Below, piece by piece: positions 26,781 through 35,566 of a DNA stretch of 64,000 nucleotides. This DNA comes from Paenibacillus lignilyticus (GTDB lineage: Bacteria > Bacillota > Bacilli > Paenibacillales > Paenibacillaceae). The position numbers and the translations under genes are program-made. The number at the start of each line of letters is the position of its first letter. Position 1 is the first letter of the stretch. Below the pieces are notes generated by a model. It saw only the letters and a list, made by a program, of their open reading frames with translations, searched no databases and was not told the origin of the DNA. The stretch lies in NCBI RefSeq assembly GCF_017942085.1, contig NZ_JAGKSP010000003.1, positions 310,001 to 374,000 of the forward strand, written 5' to 3'.

Positions 26781-27263
26781 ATGGAAAATTACGAAAAGAA
26801 GGAATGGGCAGAATACCCGCTTGATGAGATCGACCGGAAAATCATACAGTTTCTTCACGACAATGCGAGGATATCTTACACGGACATCGGCAAGGAGATC
26901 GGTTTATCACGGGTAGCCGTTCAAGCGAGGATAAGCGCCTTACTGGAGAACGGAGTTATCGAACGTTTCACGGCCGTTATCAATCCGGCCAAGATCGGCA
27001 TCCACGTGTCCGCTTTCTTTAATGTGGATGTTGAACCCTCCTACCTCCAAGAGATATCCGAGAAGCTTGCTACCGTCGATGAAGTCACGAGCTTGTATCA
27101 CATGACCGGACCGAGCAAGCTGCACATGCACGCGATCTTCCCGAATATTCAAGTGATGGAATCGTTCCTGGTAGAGAAGCTGTACGCCATGAAAGGCGTC
27201 GTAAGCGTAGATTGCCAATTGCTCATGAAACGATATAAGAGTCGTTTTGGGATGAAATTGTAA
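26781..27263 (+). CDS. Lrp/AsnC-family transcriptional regulator (YwrC/ChrS-like)
   Basis: A 160-aa regulator. The HTH is [20 protein letters not shown] and [20 protein letters not shown]. The C-terminal RAM effector domain includes [13 protein letters not shown] and [20 protein letters not shown]. The ATG at 26781 is chosen because GGAGG lies 6 nt upstream and abuts the earlier ATG. It is divergent from the guanidine-riboswitch operon, which also carries CHR and GGT genes; in B. subtilis the Lrp-like YwrC is likewise next to ywrA/ywrB (CHR) and ywrD (GGT). Control of that operon through the 26592-26624 palindrome is inferred. Confidence 0.9.
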   Translation: MENYEKKEWAEYPLDEIDRKIIQFLHDNARISYTDIGKEIGLSRVAVQARISALLENGVIERFTAVINPAKIGIHVSAFFNVDVEPSYLQEISEKLATVDEVTSLYHMTGPSKLHMHAIFPNIQVMESFLVEKLYAMKGVVSVDCQLLMKRYKSRFGMKL

Positions 27264-27373
27264 GAAGCTGAGGTTGGAGCGAGGTAGAGACACGGGGTAT
27301 GCAGTTAATTCAATCGCAAGCCTGTTTGTTGATTCATTTAATCGACAGCTGTGACAGCCGCCACTATCGTAAT

Positions 27374-27560
27374 TCTAACGAATCATACAGGTCTTATTCT
27401 CGCGAAAATGGCTCTTTTAAAAATCTAACGAATCGTAGAAGCCTTATTCCGCCGAAAAAGGAGTGGGGGCATGGGATTTGGGCTAAATAAGACCTGCAGG
27501 ATTCGTTAGACTTTCAAATTGACTCATTCCGGGCAAATAAGGCTTCCTGGATTCGTTAGA
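27374..27560. repeat. four-arm intergenic repeat element, copy A
   Basis: Two forward units of about 30 nt (27374, 27424; TCTAACGAATC..A..AGGTCTTATT) followed by two inverted units (ending 27510 and 27560; AAATAAGRC...ATTCGTTAGA). Unit spacing is 50 nt on both sides. The whole stretch could fold into a long hairpin. A second copy with the same plan lies at 50757. The remainder of the gap 27264-27612 shows nothing else. Confidence 0.75.
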
Positions 27561-27612
27561 AAAATCACCTTTTGTTGGTCACGCTTGACTAGCGATATAC
27601 AAAGGTGTGCGA

Positions 27613-28053
27613 TCACGAGATCGTGGCGAGATCAGCAGTTACCCATCCTCTACTCTCCGCATCGGCTATTCGCTCCGCATAATCGGCAGCTCGCGCCAAT
27701 GCCTCATCCTTTTGCGCTGATTCACCTATCACCGAGTATGCTCGCGCAGCAGCTTCATAGGCATAAGCGATATAGAAGGCGTCCAGCTTTGCATCCGCGC
27801 TAATCTTCATGCACTTGATGGCGTAGTCCAGCGCTTGACTGCCTTGTCCGATGACTGCGTAAACGCGGGCCAGCTGCCAGTAGCCGACAGATAGGTTCGT
27901 TGGCGTATGATCTTCCACCTGCGTCCAATGCCAGAACGAGCCGTGACACAGATGCACCATCTCTTCGCTCTCCCGCTCCGTTCGCTCTTCCTTGCTAAGC
28001 AGATCCCAAACTTTGTTGAAGCATGATGACGCCAGCTGTTTATGAATAGTCAG
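27613..28053 (-). CDS. TPR-like conserved hypothetical protein, probable CTG start
   Basis: The clear part (from ATG 27960) is 115 aa of tetratricopeptide-like helices (GYWQLARVYAVIGQGSQALDYAIKC; IAYAYEAAARAYSVIGESAQ). The same frame is open for 31 codons upstream and reads LTIHKQLASSCFNKVWDLL, which matches the usual N-terminus of this conserved family from memory. No ATG, GTG or TTG exists there, but a CTG at 28051-28053 has GGGAGAGGG 5 nt upstream, giving 146 aa. Function unknown. Monocistronic between the repeat element and malic enzyme. Confidence 0.6.
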   Translation of the reverse strand: MTIHKQLASSCFNKVWDLLSKEERTERESEEMVHLCHGSFWHWTQVEDHTPTNLSVGYWQLARVYAVIGQGSQALDYAIKCMKISADAKLDAFYIAYAYEAAARAYSVIGESAQKDEALARAADYAERIADAESRGWVTADLATIS

Positions 28054-28143
28054 AACGTCCCTCTCCCTGCAAGTGTAAGATAAGTGCTACGCTATCATCA
28101 TAAATAAACGTTATAAACTTGTAAACGCAAACATAACAACATG

Positions 28144-28182
28144 AAAAAAGCTGCAGGAAGGAAGATACTCCTAACCTGCAGC
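28144..28182 (-). terminator. terminator of the malic enzyme/glutamate dehydrogenase unit
   Basis: Minus strand GCTGCAGGTTAGGAG ... CCTGCAGC followed by TTTTTTC. Confidence 0.8.
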
Positions 28183-28203
28183 CAACAATGCCACTATAAG
28201 CGT

Positions 28204-29610
28204 TTACCTATATTCCGGCGGAGTCCGTCTCGCGACATTGGTCAGAATAGCCGCTTCGATGACGGCTTTGCGAACCTGAATGACGACCTGTTCGTTGAAA
28301 ATACTCGGAATTATGTAGTGCTCATTAAGCTCGCTGCTGGAAACGACGGATGCGATCGCTCTTGCCGCCGCCAGCTTCATCGGTTCATTGATGCGTCTCG
28401 CCCGGCAATCGAGCGCTCCGCGGAACAGTCCCGGGAAAACGAGCACGTTGTTGATTTGGTTCGGGTAATCGCTTCGGCCCGTTGCAAATACGGCAACATG
28501 CGGAAGTGCCTCTTCCGGCGTAATCTCCGGCTCCGGATTCGCCATCGCGAATACGATGCTCCCCGGCGCCATGCGTTTCACATCTTCCTCACCCAGCACG
28601 CGCGCACGCGAAACCCCGATGAATACATCTGCACCCGCGATAACTTCCTTCAATGTGCCGCTGTTCGTTTCAACCTGCGGCTGCTCCGAGAGCCATTGCC
28701 ACATCGGGTGATGCTCATACGATCCGCCGCGAACAATCGCTCCGTCTCGATCAACCGGAACAAGACGTTTCACGCCGGCTTGCAGCAGCATTTTACAGAT
28801 CGAAACGCCTGCCGCACCGATGCCGTTCACGACTACACGAATGTTCTCGATCCGTTTGCCGACTACTTTAAGGGCATTCAACAAACCGGCAATGACGACA
28901 ACGGCTGTACCGTGCTGATCATCATGGAAGACCGGAATATCCAGCTCATCGGCGAGCCTGCTTTCGATTTCGAAACATCGCGGGGAACTGATGTCCTCCA
29001 GATTGATGCCGCCGAAGATCGGACTCATGACCTTAATCGTCCGGATGAGTTCTTCCGTATCTTTCGTATCCAGGCAGATGGGGAACGCATCGACGCCTGC
29101 GAGCTGTTTGAACAGCATCGCTTTCCCTTCCATAACGGGTGCCGCGGCATGCGGGCCGATATCGCCTAGACCAAGCACCGCCGTTCCGTCCGTGACGACA
29201 GCGACTGTATTACGTTTTATTGTAAGCGAGTAGGCTTTATGCGGGTTCTCTGCAATCGCCGTACACACTCGCGCCACTCCCGGCGTATACACTTTCGAGA
29301 GATCATCGCGATTCTTGATCGGCAGCGTCGGCTGAATGGTGATTTTACCGCCTAAGTGAACCAAGAACGTACGGTCCGATACGTTGATGACCGTAATCCC
29401 GTCCAGTCCGCGAAGCGCGTCCACCATGACCGATTCATTTTTATCCGAGAGATCGACCGTAATATCGCGTGTTGATGTGTCATGACCCGGGCGGATTACG
29501 TCAATCGACGTAATATCCCCGCCCGCCTTGCTGATGGTTGCGGCTACATCGCCGAAGGTAACTTTCTTATGATCGAGCTCCAACCTGAAAATAATGCTAG
29601 TTTGTGCCAT
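28204..29610 (-). CDS. NAD-type malic enzyme with N-terminal ACT domain
   Basis: A 468-aa malate dehydrogenase (decarboxylating), converting malate to pyruvate and CO2. An N-terminal ACT domain ([21 protein letters not shown]) spans about 1-75. The malic core shows YTPGVARVC, the NAD site [13 protein letters not shown] and FDDQHGT-like [11 protein letters not shown]. The start ATG is one nucleotide past the glutamate dehydrogenase stop with its ribosome binding site inside that gene, so the two are translationally coupled. This links amino-acid-derived C4 acids to pyruvate. Confidence 0.93.
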   Translation of the reverse strand: MAQTSIIFRLELDHKKVTFGDVAATISKAGGDITSIDVIRPGHDTSTRDITVDLSDKNESVMVDALRGLDGITVINVSDRTFLVHLGGKITIQPTLPIKNRDDLSKVYTPGVARVCTAIAENPHKAYSLTIKRNTVAVVTDGTAVLGLGDIGPHAAAPVMEGKAMLFKQLAGVDAFPICLDTKDTEELIRTIKVMSPIFGGINLEDISSPRCFEIESRLADELDIPVFHDDQHGTAVVVIAGLLNALKVVGKRIENIRVVVNGIGAAGVSICKMLLQAGVKRLVPVDRDGAIVRGGSYEHHPMWQWLSEQPQVETNSGTLKEVIAGADVFIGVSRARVLGEEDVKRMAPGSIVFAMANPEPEITPEEALPHVAVFATGRSDYPNQINNVLVFPGLFRGALDCRARRINEPMKLAAARAIASVVSSSELNEHYIIPSIFNEQVVIQVRKAVIEAAILTNVARRTPPEYR

Positions 29611-29611
29611 C

Positions 29612-30865
29612 TTAGACCCAACCTCTCCATCTTACGGCTTCAGCTACCCGTTTTAATCCTACCATATAGGCGGACAGCCTCATATCCGTCTTCTTCTCTT
29701 GGGAAGTGCGGTAAACATTGTTGAACGCATCCACAAGTATCTTTTTCAGACGATCGTTAACTTCTTCTTCTGTCCAATAGTATCCCTGATTATTTTGTAC
29801 CCATTCGAAATACGATACAACCACGCCTCCGGCACTTGCCAATACGTCAGGAACAATCATAATGCCGCGTTCGGTCAAAATCTGTGTAGCCATATGAGTC
29901 GTCGGCCCATTCGCGGCTTCCACGAGCAGCTTCGCTTTAATAAGATGCGCATTGTCTTCCGTAATCTGATTCTCAATGGCCGCCGGAATTAGGATATCGC
30001 AATCCTGAACCAATAATTCCTGATTCGTGATGCGATTCGGGAATAGATTGGTCACGCAGCCGAATGAATCGCGGCGATCCATCAAGTGGTCAATATCAAG
30101 ACCTTCCGGATTGTAGAGCGCACCGGCTGCGTCCGAGATACCGACGATCGTTGCCCCGGCGTCGTGCAGGAATTTAGCCAAATAGCTGCCGGCATTCCCG
30201 AAGCCTTGGATAATAACGCGCGCCTTCCTGATCTCGATTCCGAGCACTTTGGCCGCTTCATTCATGACGATGCTAACGCCAAGCGCCGTCGACGACTCAC
30301 GGCCGATGGACCCGCCGAGCACGAGCGGTTTACCTGTAATAAACCCCGGGGAATCAAATTCGCGGATCCGGCTGTACTCGTCCATCATCCACGCCATAAT
30401 TTGCGAATTCGTAAATACGTCCGGAGCCGGGATATCCTTCGTCGGTCCTACGATTTGACTGATCGCTCTTACATAACCCCGGCTAAGCCGTTCCAATTCG
30501 CCAAAAGACATTGTGCGCGGATCGCACTGAATGCCGCCTTTGCCGCCGCCATACGGCAAATTCGTAATGCCGCACTTGATGCTCATCCACATCGACAACG
30601 CTTTCACTTCCTCCTGCGTAACATCCGGATGGAAACGAACACCGCCTTTAGTCGGACCGACCGCATCATTATGCTGCGCGCGATAGCCTGTGAACACCTT
30701 CACCTTGCCATCATCCATTTTCACCGGGATACGAACGGTAAGCTGACGCAGAGGCTCCTTCAACAGCTCGTAGAAAGCGCTCTCATATCCGAGCTTAGTT
30801 AAAGCCGTTTCGATGACTTGCTGCGTTCTTGCAAGTACGTCAACATTTTCTTTGACCTTATTCAT
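29612..30865 (-). CDS. rocG: catabolic NAD-dependent glutamate dehydrogenase
   Basis: A 417-aa Glu/Leu/Phe/Val dehydrogenase that deaminates glutamate to 2-oxoglutarate. Substrate-site segments are GYRAQHNDAVGPTKGGVRF and GGGKGG; the nucleotide-binding motif is GFGNAGSYLAKFL. It completes the arginine/proline to 2-oxoglutarate route encoded downstream (rocA, proline dehydrogenase, rocD, rocF). The B. subtilis equivalents are RocG and GudB; the rocG name is given by context and could as well be gudB. Start ATG follows GAGGGGG. Confidence 0.9.
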   Translation of the reverse strand: MNKVKENVDVLARTQQVIETALTKLGYESAFYELLKEPLRQLTVRIPVKMDDGKVKVFTGYRAQHNDAVGPTKGGVRFHPDVTQEEVKALSMWMSIKCGITNLPYGGGKGGIQCDPRTMSFGELERLSRGYVRAISQIVGPTKDIPAPDVFTNSQIMAWMMDEYSRIREFDSPGFITGKPLVLGGSIGRESSTALGVSIVMNEAAKVLGIEIRKARVIIQGFGNAGSYLAKFLHDAGATIVGISDAAGALYNPEGLDIDHLMDRRDSFGCVTNLFPNRITNQELLVQDCDILIPAAIENQITEDNAHLIKAKLLVEAANGPTTHMATQILTERGIMIVPDVLASAGGVVVSYFEWVQNNQGYYWTEEEVNDRLKKILVDAFNNVYRTSQEKKTDMRLSAYMVGLKRVAEAVRWRGWV

Positions 30866-30941
30866 TTGTATAGGGCCCCCTCAGGTAGGTGTGAAAATAG
30901 AATGATTAACAAGGCTTGACTAGTTGGTCAGCTGGGTCAGA

Positions 30942-30985
30942 TGAAAAAAAAGAGAAAGGCCCTCCGGGCAATTAGCTTAGAGGGC
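30942..30985 (-). terminator. terminator of the proline dehydrogenase-rocA unit
   Basis: Minus strand GGCCCTC...GAGGGCC with a 15-nt loop, followed by TTTCTCTTTTTTTT. Confidence 0.8.
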
Positions 30986-30996
30986 CGCAAAGTTCA

Positions 30997-32568
30997 TTAG
31001 ATTTTGCGGGAAGTCAATTTAGCTTGTGTGAAGAGCAGCAGGTAATCATAGCCGCCTGCTTTGGAATCCGTACCCGACATATTGAAACCGCCGAATGGAT
31101 GAACGCCTACAAGCGCACCCGTACATTTACGGTTGATATAGAGGTTGCCGCAATGAACCGTTTCAAGCGCTTCTGCAATCCGATCCTCGTCTGTCGAGAA
31201 GTAAGAACCTGTCAAACCAAACTCGGTGTCGTTGTACATGGCGATTGCTTCCTGCCAATCCTTCGCTTTAGCAAGCGCAAGCACCGGTCCGAAGATCTCT
31301 TCCTGCATGATCCGAGCTTTGCCGCCTACATCGCCGAACACAGTCGGTTGGATGTAGTAGCCATTGCCTTCCGCTTTATCGCCGCCCACAAGCAGCGTGC
31401 CTTCTTGTTTGCCCACTTCGATGTAATCAAGGATGCGGTCATAGGACGTTTTATCAATAACGGGACCTGCTGCAAAATCATGCTCTTGCAGACCCCACTT
31501 CAGCTTCTTCGTCAACTCGACGACACGTTCAGCCACTTGATCGTATACCGATTCTACGATAACCGCACGCGAGCCTGCAGAACACTTCTGTCCTTGGAAA
31601 CCAAATGCAGACGCTACGATAGCTGCCGCCGCTGCTTCCAAATCAGCTGTTTCATCGACCACGATACCGTCTTTACCGCCCATCTCCGCAATGACACGTT
31701 TGATCCAGATTTGACCCGGAACGGTATCGGCTGCAAGCTTGTTGATGCGAAGACCAACTTCTTTGGAGCCGGTAAAGCTGATGAAGCGAGTTTTCGGATG
31801 TGTCGTCAAGTAGTCGCCCACTTCTGCGCCGCTGCCCGGAATAAAGTTGATAACGCCTGCCGGCAAACCAACTTCTTCCATAAGAGCAAAAAACTTATGC
31901 GCGATGACCGGAGTTGTCGATGCCGGTTTAAGCAGTACGGTGTTACCCGAGACTACTGCTGCCGTCGTCATCCCCACGCAGATCGCTAGCGGGAAGTTCC
32001 AAGGAGGTATAACAACACCAACGCCTAGTGGAATATAAGTGATTTTGTTGTCTTCGCCCGGAATCTTCGTGAGCGGCTGCGTTTCATTCGTATTGCTTAG
32101 GCGAATCATTTCGCGACCGTAGAACTCCAAGAAGTCGATGGCTTCCGCAGTATCCACGTCAGCTTCTACATAGTTTTTACCGGACTCCAGAATCATTGTC
32201 GCGGAGAATTCATGCTTGCGCTCACGCATCAGGTGAGCGGCTTTGAACAAGTATTCCGCACGCTCGCGAGCAGGCACCTTTTTCCACGTTTCGAACGTAG
32301 TCAGCGCTGCTTGCATCGCTTGTTCGGCAAGCTTCTGATCGGCTTTGCTCACATAACCGATCACTTCGTCCACATTACCGGGGTTGATCGACGTAATTTT
32401 CGCTTCCGTCTCGATCTTCTCGCCGCCGATCGTAAGCGGATAATGACGACCCAATTCAGATTTCACCTTTGCAATTGCCGCTTGCATGGCTTTCTTATTC
32501 TCTTCCAGTGCAAAGTTCGTAAACGGCTCGTTCGCATATGGTTTCACTTCTGTAAATGTTTTCATCAT
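30997..32568 (-). CDS. rocA: 1-pyrroline-5-carboxylate dehydrogenase
   Basis: A 523-aa aldehyde dehydrogenase of the RocA/PutC group, oxidising glutamate semialdehyde to glutamate with NAD. The catalytic Cys is in GQKCSAGSR, the general-base Glu in AEMGGKDG, and the NAD loop is [17 protein letters not shown] and [14 protein letters not shown] are typical. It follows proline dehydrogenase by 51 nt and shares its promoter, since no promoter is seen between them. It receives semialdehyde from both proline (dehydrogenase) and ornithine (RocD). Confidence 0.95.
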   Translation of the reverse strand: MMKTFTEVKPYANEPFTNFALEENKKAMQAAIAKVKSELGRHYPLTIGGEKIETEAKITSINPGNVDEVIGYVSKADQKLAEQAMQAALTTFETWKKVPARERAEYLFKAAHLMRERKHEFSATMILESGKNYVEADVDTAEAIDFLEFYGREMIRLSNTNETQPLTKIPGEDNKITYIPLGVGVVIPPWNFPLAICVGMTTAAVVSGNTVLLKPASTTPVIAHKFFALMEEVGLPAGVINFIPGSGAEVGDYLTTHPKTRFISFTGSKEVGLRINKLAADTVPGQIWIKRVIAEMGGKDGIVVDETADLEAAAAAIVASAFGFQGQKCSAGSRAVIVESVYDQVAERVVELTKKLKWGLQEHDFAAGPVIDKTSYDRILDYIEVGKQEGTLLVGGDKAEGNGYYIQPTVFGDVGGKARIMQEEIFGPVLALAKAKDWQEAIAMYNDTEFGLTGSYFSTDEDRIAEALETVHCGNLYINRKCTGALVGVHPFGGFNMSGTDSKAGGYDYLLLFTQAKLTSRKI

Positions 32569-32619
32569 TGTCAGGCTCCTCTCCCGGTTACGGGTCTATT
32601 GTATTCGTAAGGCTATTAT

Positions 32620-33534
32620 TTACTTAAACATGTTCTTGAGAACGAACCAAACGTTAGCCGGACGTTCTGCCAGGCGGCGCATGAAATAACCGAACCAATC
32701 GACGCCGTACGGCACATACACGCGAACACGGTAGCCTTCTTGCACAAGCTGTTTCTGCAGATCCTCGCAGATACCGTACAGCATTTGGAACTCAAAGCGT
32801 TCCTTCGAAATACCCTCAACTTGAACGAATGCTTTCGTAAAATCGATAATGGCAGGATCATGGCTGGCGACAGCCGTATAATTGCCGTTCTTCATATGCT
32901 GCTGAATAATCCGTTTCAGATTATCATCCACATCTTTCTTCTCCGGGAACGCCACGTCAGGCGATTCCTTATAAGCGCCTTTCACGAGGCGCAAATTAGC
33001 GCCAAGCGCATTTAAATGCTCGATATCCTGCTCGGTCCGGTACAAATACGCTTGAATGACAATGCCGACATTATCGAATTCTTTGCGAAGTTCCTCATAA
33101 ATATCGAGCGAAACTTGGCAATGCGCGTAATCTTCCATGTCAATACGGACAAAATTATTATGCGTCCGGGCGCGAGTCAAAATCCGTCTCATATTGCTCA
33201 TGCAAAGCTCGCGGCTGATATCCAGGCCAAGCGAGGTCATCTTGAGCGACAGATTGGAAGTAACACCGGAGCTTGCGATCGCATCGAGTGTCTGAATACA
33301 CATCTCTGCGGACTCACGTGCCTCTTCTTCACTAAACACAAATTCACCCAAGTGATCCAGCGTCGCAATACGACCATCCTCATTGAGTTTACGTACGGCA
33401 TCTATCGACTGTTTAATCGTCTCGCCTGCGACAAAACGGGCTGCGCCGAAGCGAAGACCATATTTCTTAGCTAAACGGTTGGCAGATCGGCTCTTGCCCA
33501 ATGCTTGAAACATATTTCGAAGCATCACTTCCAT
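32620..33534 (-). CDS. proline dehydrogenase (PutM/FadM type)
   Basis: A 304-aa monofunctional FAD proline dehydrogenase. Conserved blocks are FVAGETIKQSIDAVRKLN, NLSLKMTSLGLDI, FVRIDMEDYAHCQ, LRLVKGAYKE and the C-terminal VYVPYGVDWFGYFMRRLAERP. The ATG at 33534 (MEVMLRN) is preferred because GTGGAGGGGGGG precedes it; the upstream ATG at 33567 is before that site. A run of nine G residues in this region could be slippage-prone. First gene of a unit with rocA; the promoter overlaps a TTGAACA palindrome. Confidence 0.93.
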   Translation of the reverse strand: MEVMLRNMFQALGKSRSANRLAKKYGLRFGAARFVAGETIKQSIDAVRKLNEDGRIATLDHLGEFVFSEEEARESAEMCIQTLDAIASSGVTSNLSLKMTSLGLDISRELCMSNMRRILTRARTHNNFVRIDMEDYAHCQVSLDIYEELRKEFDNVGIVIQAYLYRTEQDIEHLNALGANLRLVKGAYKESPDVAFPEKKDVDDNLKRIIQQHMKNGNYTAVASHDPAIIDFTKAFVQVEGISKERFEFQMLYGICEDLQKQLVQEGYRVRVYVPYGVDWFGYFMRRLAERPANVWFVLKNMFK

Positions 33535-33570
33535 GCGATCAAGTCCCCCCCCCGTGGAGTTGTACAAAGT

Positions 33571-33781
33571 TGTTCATTTCACTACAAAGAATTATACACT
33601 CAAATTCGATTTTTGAACAGTATTTGTTCAATAAAAGTGTTCAACCAATGTTTTGAACAACTGTACAAGCCGATCCATGGGCAATTCTGTTGAATAAGTT
33701 CGACAAAGTATGGTAAGTTTGAGTCATCTTACGCCATAGCGAGGGCCATTATGTTCAAAATTGAACAACTACTATTGAACA
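33571..33781. promoter_or_regulatory. TTGAACA half-site array between proline dehydrogenase and rocR
   Basis: Seven or eight half-sites of TTGAACA/TGTTCAA: 33571 (TGTTCA), a perfect palindrome TTGAACAGTATTTGTTCAA (33613-33631), an opposed pair at 33638-33644 and 33653-33659, and three inside the first codons of rocR (33752, 33761, 33775). The strongest palindrome covers the -35 of the proline dehydrogenase promoter. Confidence 0.65.
33591..33619 (-). promoter_or_regulatory. sigma-A promoter of proline dehydrogenase-rocA
   Basis: Minus strand TGTTCA (33614-33619), 17-nt spacer, TATAAT (33591-33596). The weak -35 lies inside the operator palindrome, which suits either repression or activator-dependent use. 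Confidence 0.6.
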
Positions 33782-35505
33782 ATCAAGTGATGTTTCTGCC
33801 TGGCGCAGCGACAGTGGAACAACTGCTGCAACCATTAAGAGAAAACAAAGCCGTCATTCTTGCTATTAAGGAAGACATCAAACAAGCTGTCCTCGTCATT
33901 CCCGAGGATCTGGCTCTCTTGGAGAGCGGGCTTCTTAATAAGCATGCCTCCGTACAGGAGCTGCTTGGCGAGAACCCTTGGTTTCGTTCTTCCCTTTGCG
34001 AAGTATTGAATGACTCCTTTCATCCAGTCCCCTTCGCAACGAATCGCCCTGTCCTTCTCCGCGAAACGAGCGGCACGATTCTGGGCTATATTTCTTTATC
34101 TGATCTGGTCCGTCATCTCCATTCGGAGCAGCAGCGCTGGTCAGCCTACTTCAAGACGCTCTCGGAGACCGTTACGGAAGCAGTTACGGTCGTCGATCGA
34201 AGCGGCGAGGTGATCTGCTGGAACCCGGTCGCCGAAGAAATCTACAACTTGCCTAAATCCGATATTCTTGGCCGGCGCATCGGGGAGCATTTTGAAACCG
34301 AAACGCTGATGGTATTGAAAATACTCGACGAAGGCAGATTGATTCGCAACACCTATCATCGACCTCGCGAAGATACCCATGTTCTAATAAATGCCGCTCC
34401 CATTCGCGATGCTCAAGGCGTGATTATCGGCGGTATCGCAGCTGAACAGGATATTACGCAGCTGGTGCGGCTTAATGAACAATTGAGCTCTGCTCACACC
34501 TTCTCGCATCTGCAGAAATCCGCCGATAAGGAACTGTTTTCCCTCATGAAAGGCAAAGGTCCGGCCATCGGCAAAGTGATGCAATGGGCTAAGAAGGTCG
34601 CGGCAACCGACACCCCTGTTCTGCTAATCGGCGAAGGCGGCGTAGGTAAAGAGCAGCTCGCGCAGATCATTCATAATTCGGGACCGCGCGCCGATCACGC
34701 GTTCCTGTCCGTGAATTGCGGCATCGTTCCAATGGGCCTGCTTGAAACGGAGCTCTTCGGTTTCCAAGGCGGTGCTTTCACCGGTGCGGAATCCGGGGAA
34801 GCCGGCAAGCTGGAGCAAGCAAAGGACGGCACCTTGTTCATTAATGAAATCGACCGTCTGTCTCTGGAACTGCAAGCTAAGCTGTACCACTATATTTCCC
34901 GGCAAACGATCACGCGTACAGGCGGCAGCAAACCCATCGCGCTGCGAACGCGCATCATTGCGGCATCGACGACTGATCTGGCGGCCAAGGTAGCAGAGCA
35001 ACAATTCCGGTCCGATTTGTATTATGCGCTGAATGTCGTCTCCCTCTCCATCCCGCCGCTGCGGGAGCGACCGGAAGATATTCCAGCGATGCTGCAGATG
35101 TATCTGAAGCAGTTCTCGCTTCATTATCAGAAGCCGCTTCCTGCCCTGTCCCCGGAAGTCATGCTGGCGTTTGCCAATTACGATTGGCCGGGCAACATTC
35201 TGGAGCTGCGCAATGTCATCGAACGCTGCATCATTCTAAGCGATGAAGACACGCTGACATTAGAACATTTGCCTGCAGCCCTTCAAGCGAAACAGCCAAG
35301 CTTGGCGCTTACCCGCAAGGATGCCGACGCCTCCACTTCCGATGGGGAGAAGCGACTGAAAGCAAGCAGCAACAACGAAGAAGAGCAGCTGCTCATACAC
35401 GATGCGCTTGCCAAGACTGCCGGCAATAAGAGCGCCGCGGCGAAGCTGCTCGGCGTATCCAGAGGAACGCTGTACAACAAGATGAAGGAATTCGGTTTGG
35501 AATAA
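33751..35505 (+). CDS. rocR: sigma-54-interacting transcriptional activator, RocR-like
   Basis: A 584-aa enhancer-binding protein. Residues 1-130 form a CBS-like/novel sensory region, then a PAS domain at about 135-245. The AAA+ core has Walker A GEGGVGKEQLAQ, GAFTGA (sigma-54 contact loop, intact), Walker B GTLFINEIDRL and RPEDIPAM. The Fis-type HTH is NKSAAAKLLGVSRGTLYNKM. In Bacillus RocR activates roc genes with SigL in response to ornithine/citrulline. Location inside the arginine/proline cluster supports that role, but no convincing -24/-12 promoter was found upstream of the neighbouring genes. Confidence 0.87.
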   Translation: MFKIEQLLLNNQVMFLPGAATVEQLLQPLRENKAVILAIKEDIKQAVLVIPEDLALLESGLLNKHASVQELLGENPWFRSSLCEVLNDSFHPVPFATNRPVLLRETSGTILGYISLSDLVRHLHSEQQRWSAYFKTLSETVTEAVTVVDRSGEVICWNPVAEEIYNLPKSDILGRRIGEHFETETLMVLKILDEGRLIRNTYHRPREDTHVLINAAPIRDAQGVIIGGIAAEQDITQLVRLNEQLSSAHTFSHLQKSADKELFSLMKGKGPAIGKVMQWAKKVAATDTPVLLIGEGGVGKEQLAQIIHNSGPRADHAFLSVNCGIVPMGLLETELFGFQGGAFTGAESGEAGKLEQAKDGTLFINEIDRLSLELQAKLYHYISRQTITRTGGSKPIALRTRIIAASTTDLAAKVAEQQFRSDLYYALNVVSLSIPPLRERPEDIPAMLQMYLKQFSLHYQKPLPALSPEVMLAFANYDWPGNILELRNVIERCIILSDEDTLTLEHLPAALQAKQPSLALTRKDADASTSDGEKRLKASSNNEEEQLLIHDALAKTAGNKSAAAKLLGVSRGTLYNKMKEFGLE

Positions 35506-35508
35506 AGA

Positions 35509-35556
35509 TAAAAGCCGCTGCGAGCGATCCTAAGATCGCGGTCGTAACGGCTTTTC
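35509..35556. terminator. bidirectional terminator between rocR and the arginase paralogue
   Basis: AAAAGCCG...GCGATC-CTAA-GATCGC...CGGCTTTT, with A and T tracts on opposite sides. Confidence 0.75.
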
Positions 35557-35566
35557 TGCATGTGCG

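Noticed and set aside
27374-27560. Possible CRISPR array
   Set aside because: Only four units, half of them inverted, 20-nt spacers and no cas genes; this is a palindromic repeat element instead.
28141-29169. Long plus-strand open frame opposite malic enzyme
   Set aside because: Antisense shadow of a clearly coding gene; the composition is Arg/Asp/His-rich without any domain, and no ribosome binding site fits.
31024-31989. Plus-strand open frame opposite rocA
   Set aside because: Complementary reading of the P5C dehydrogenase gene; no protein-like motif and no promoter.
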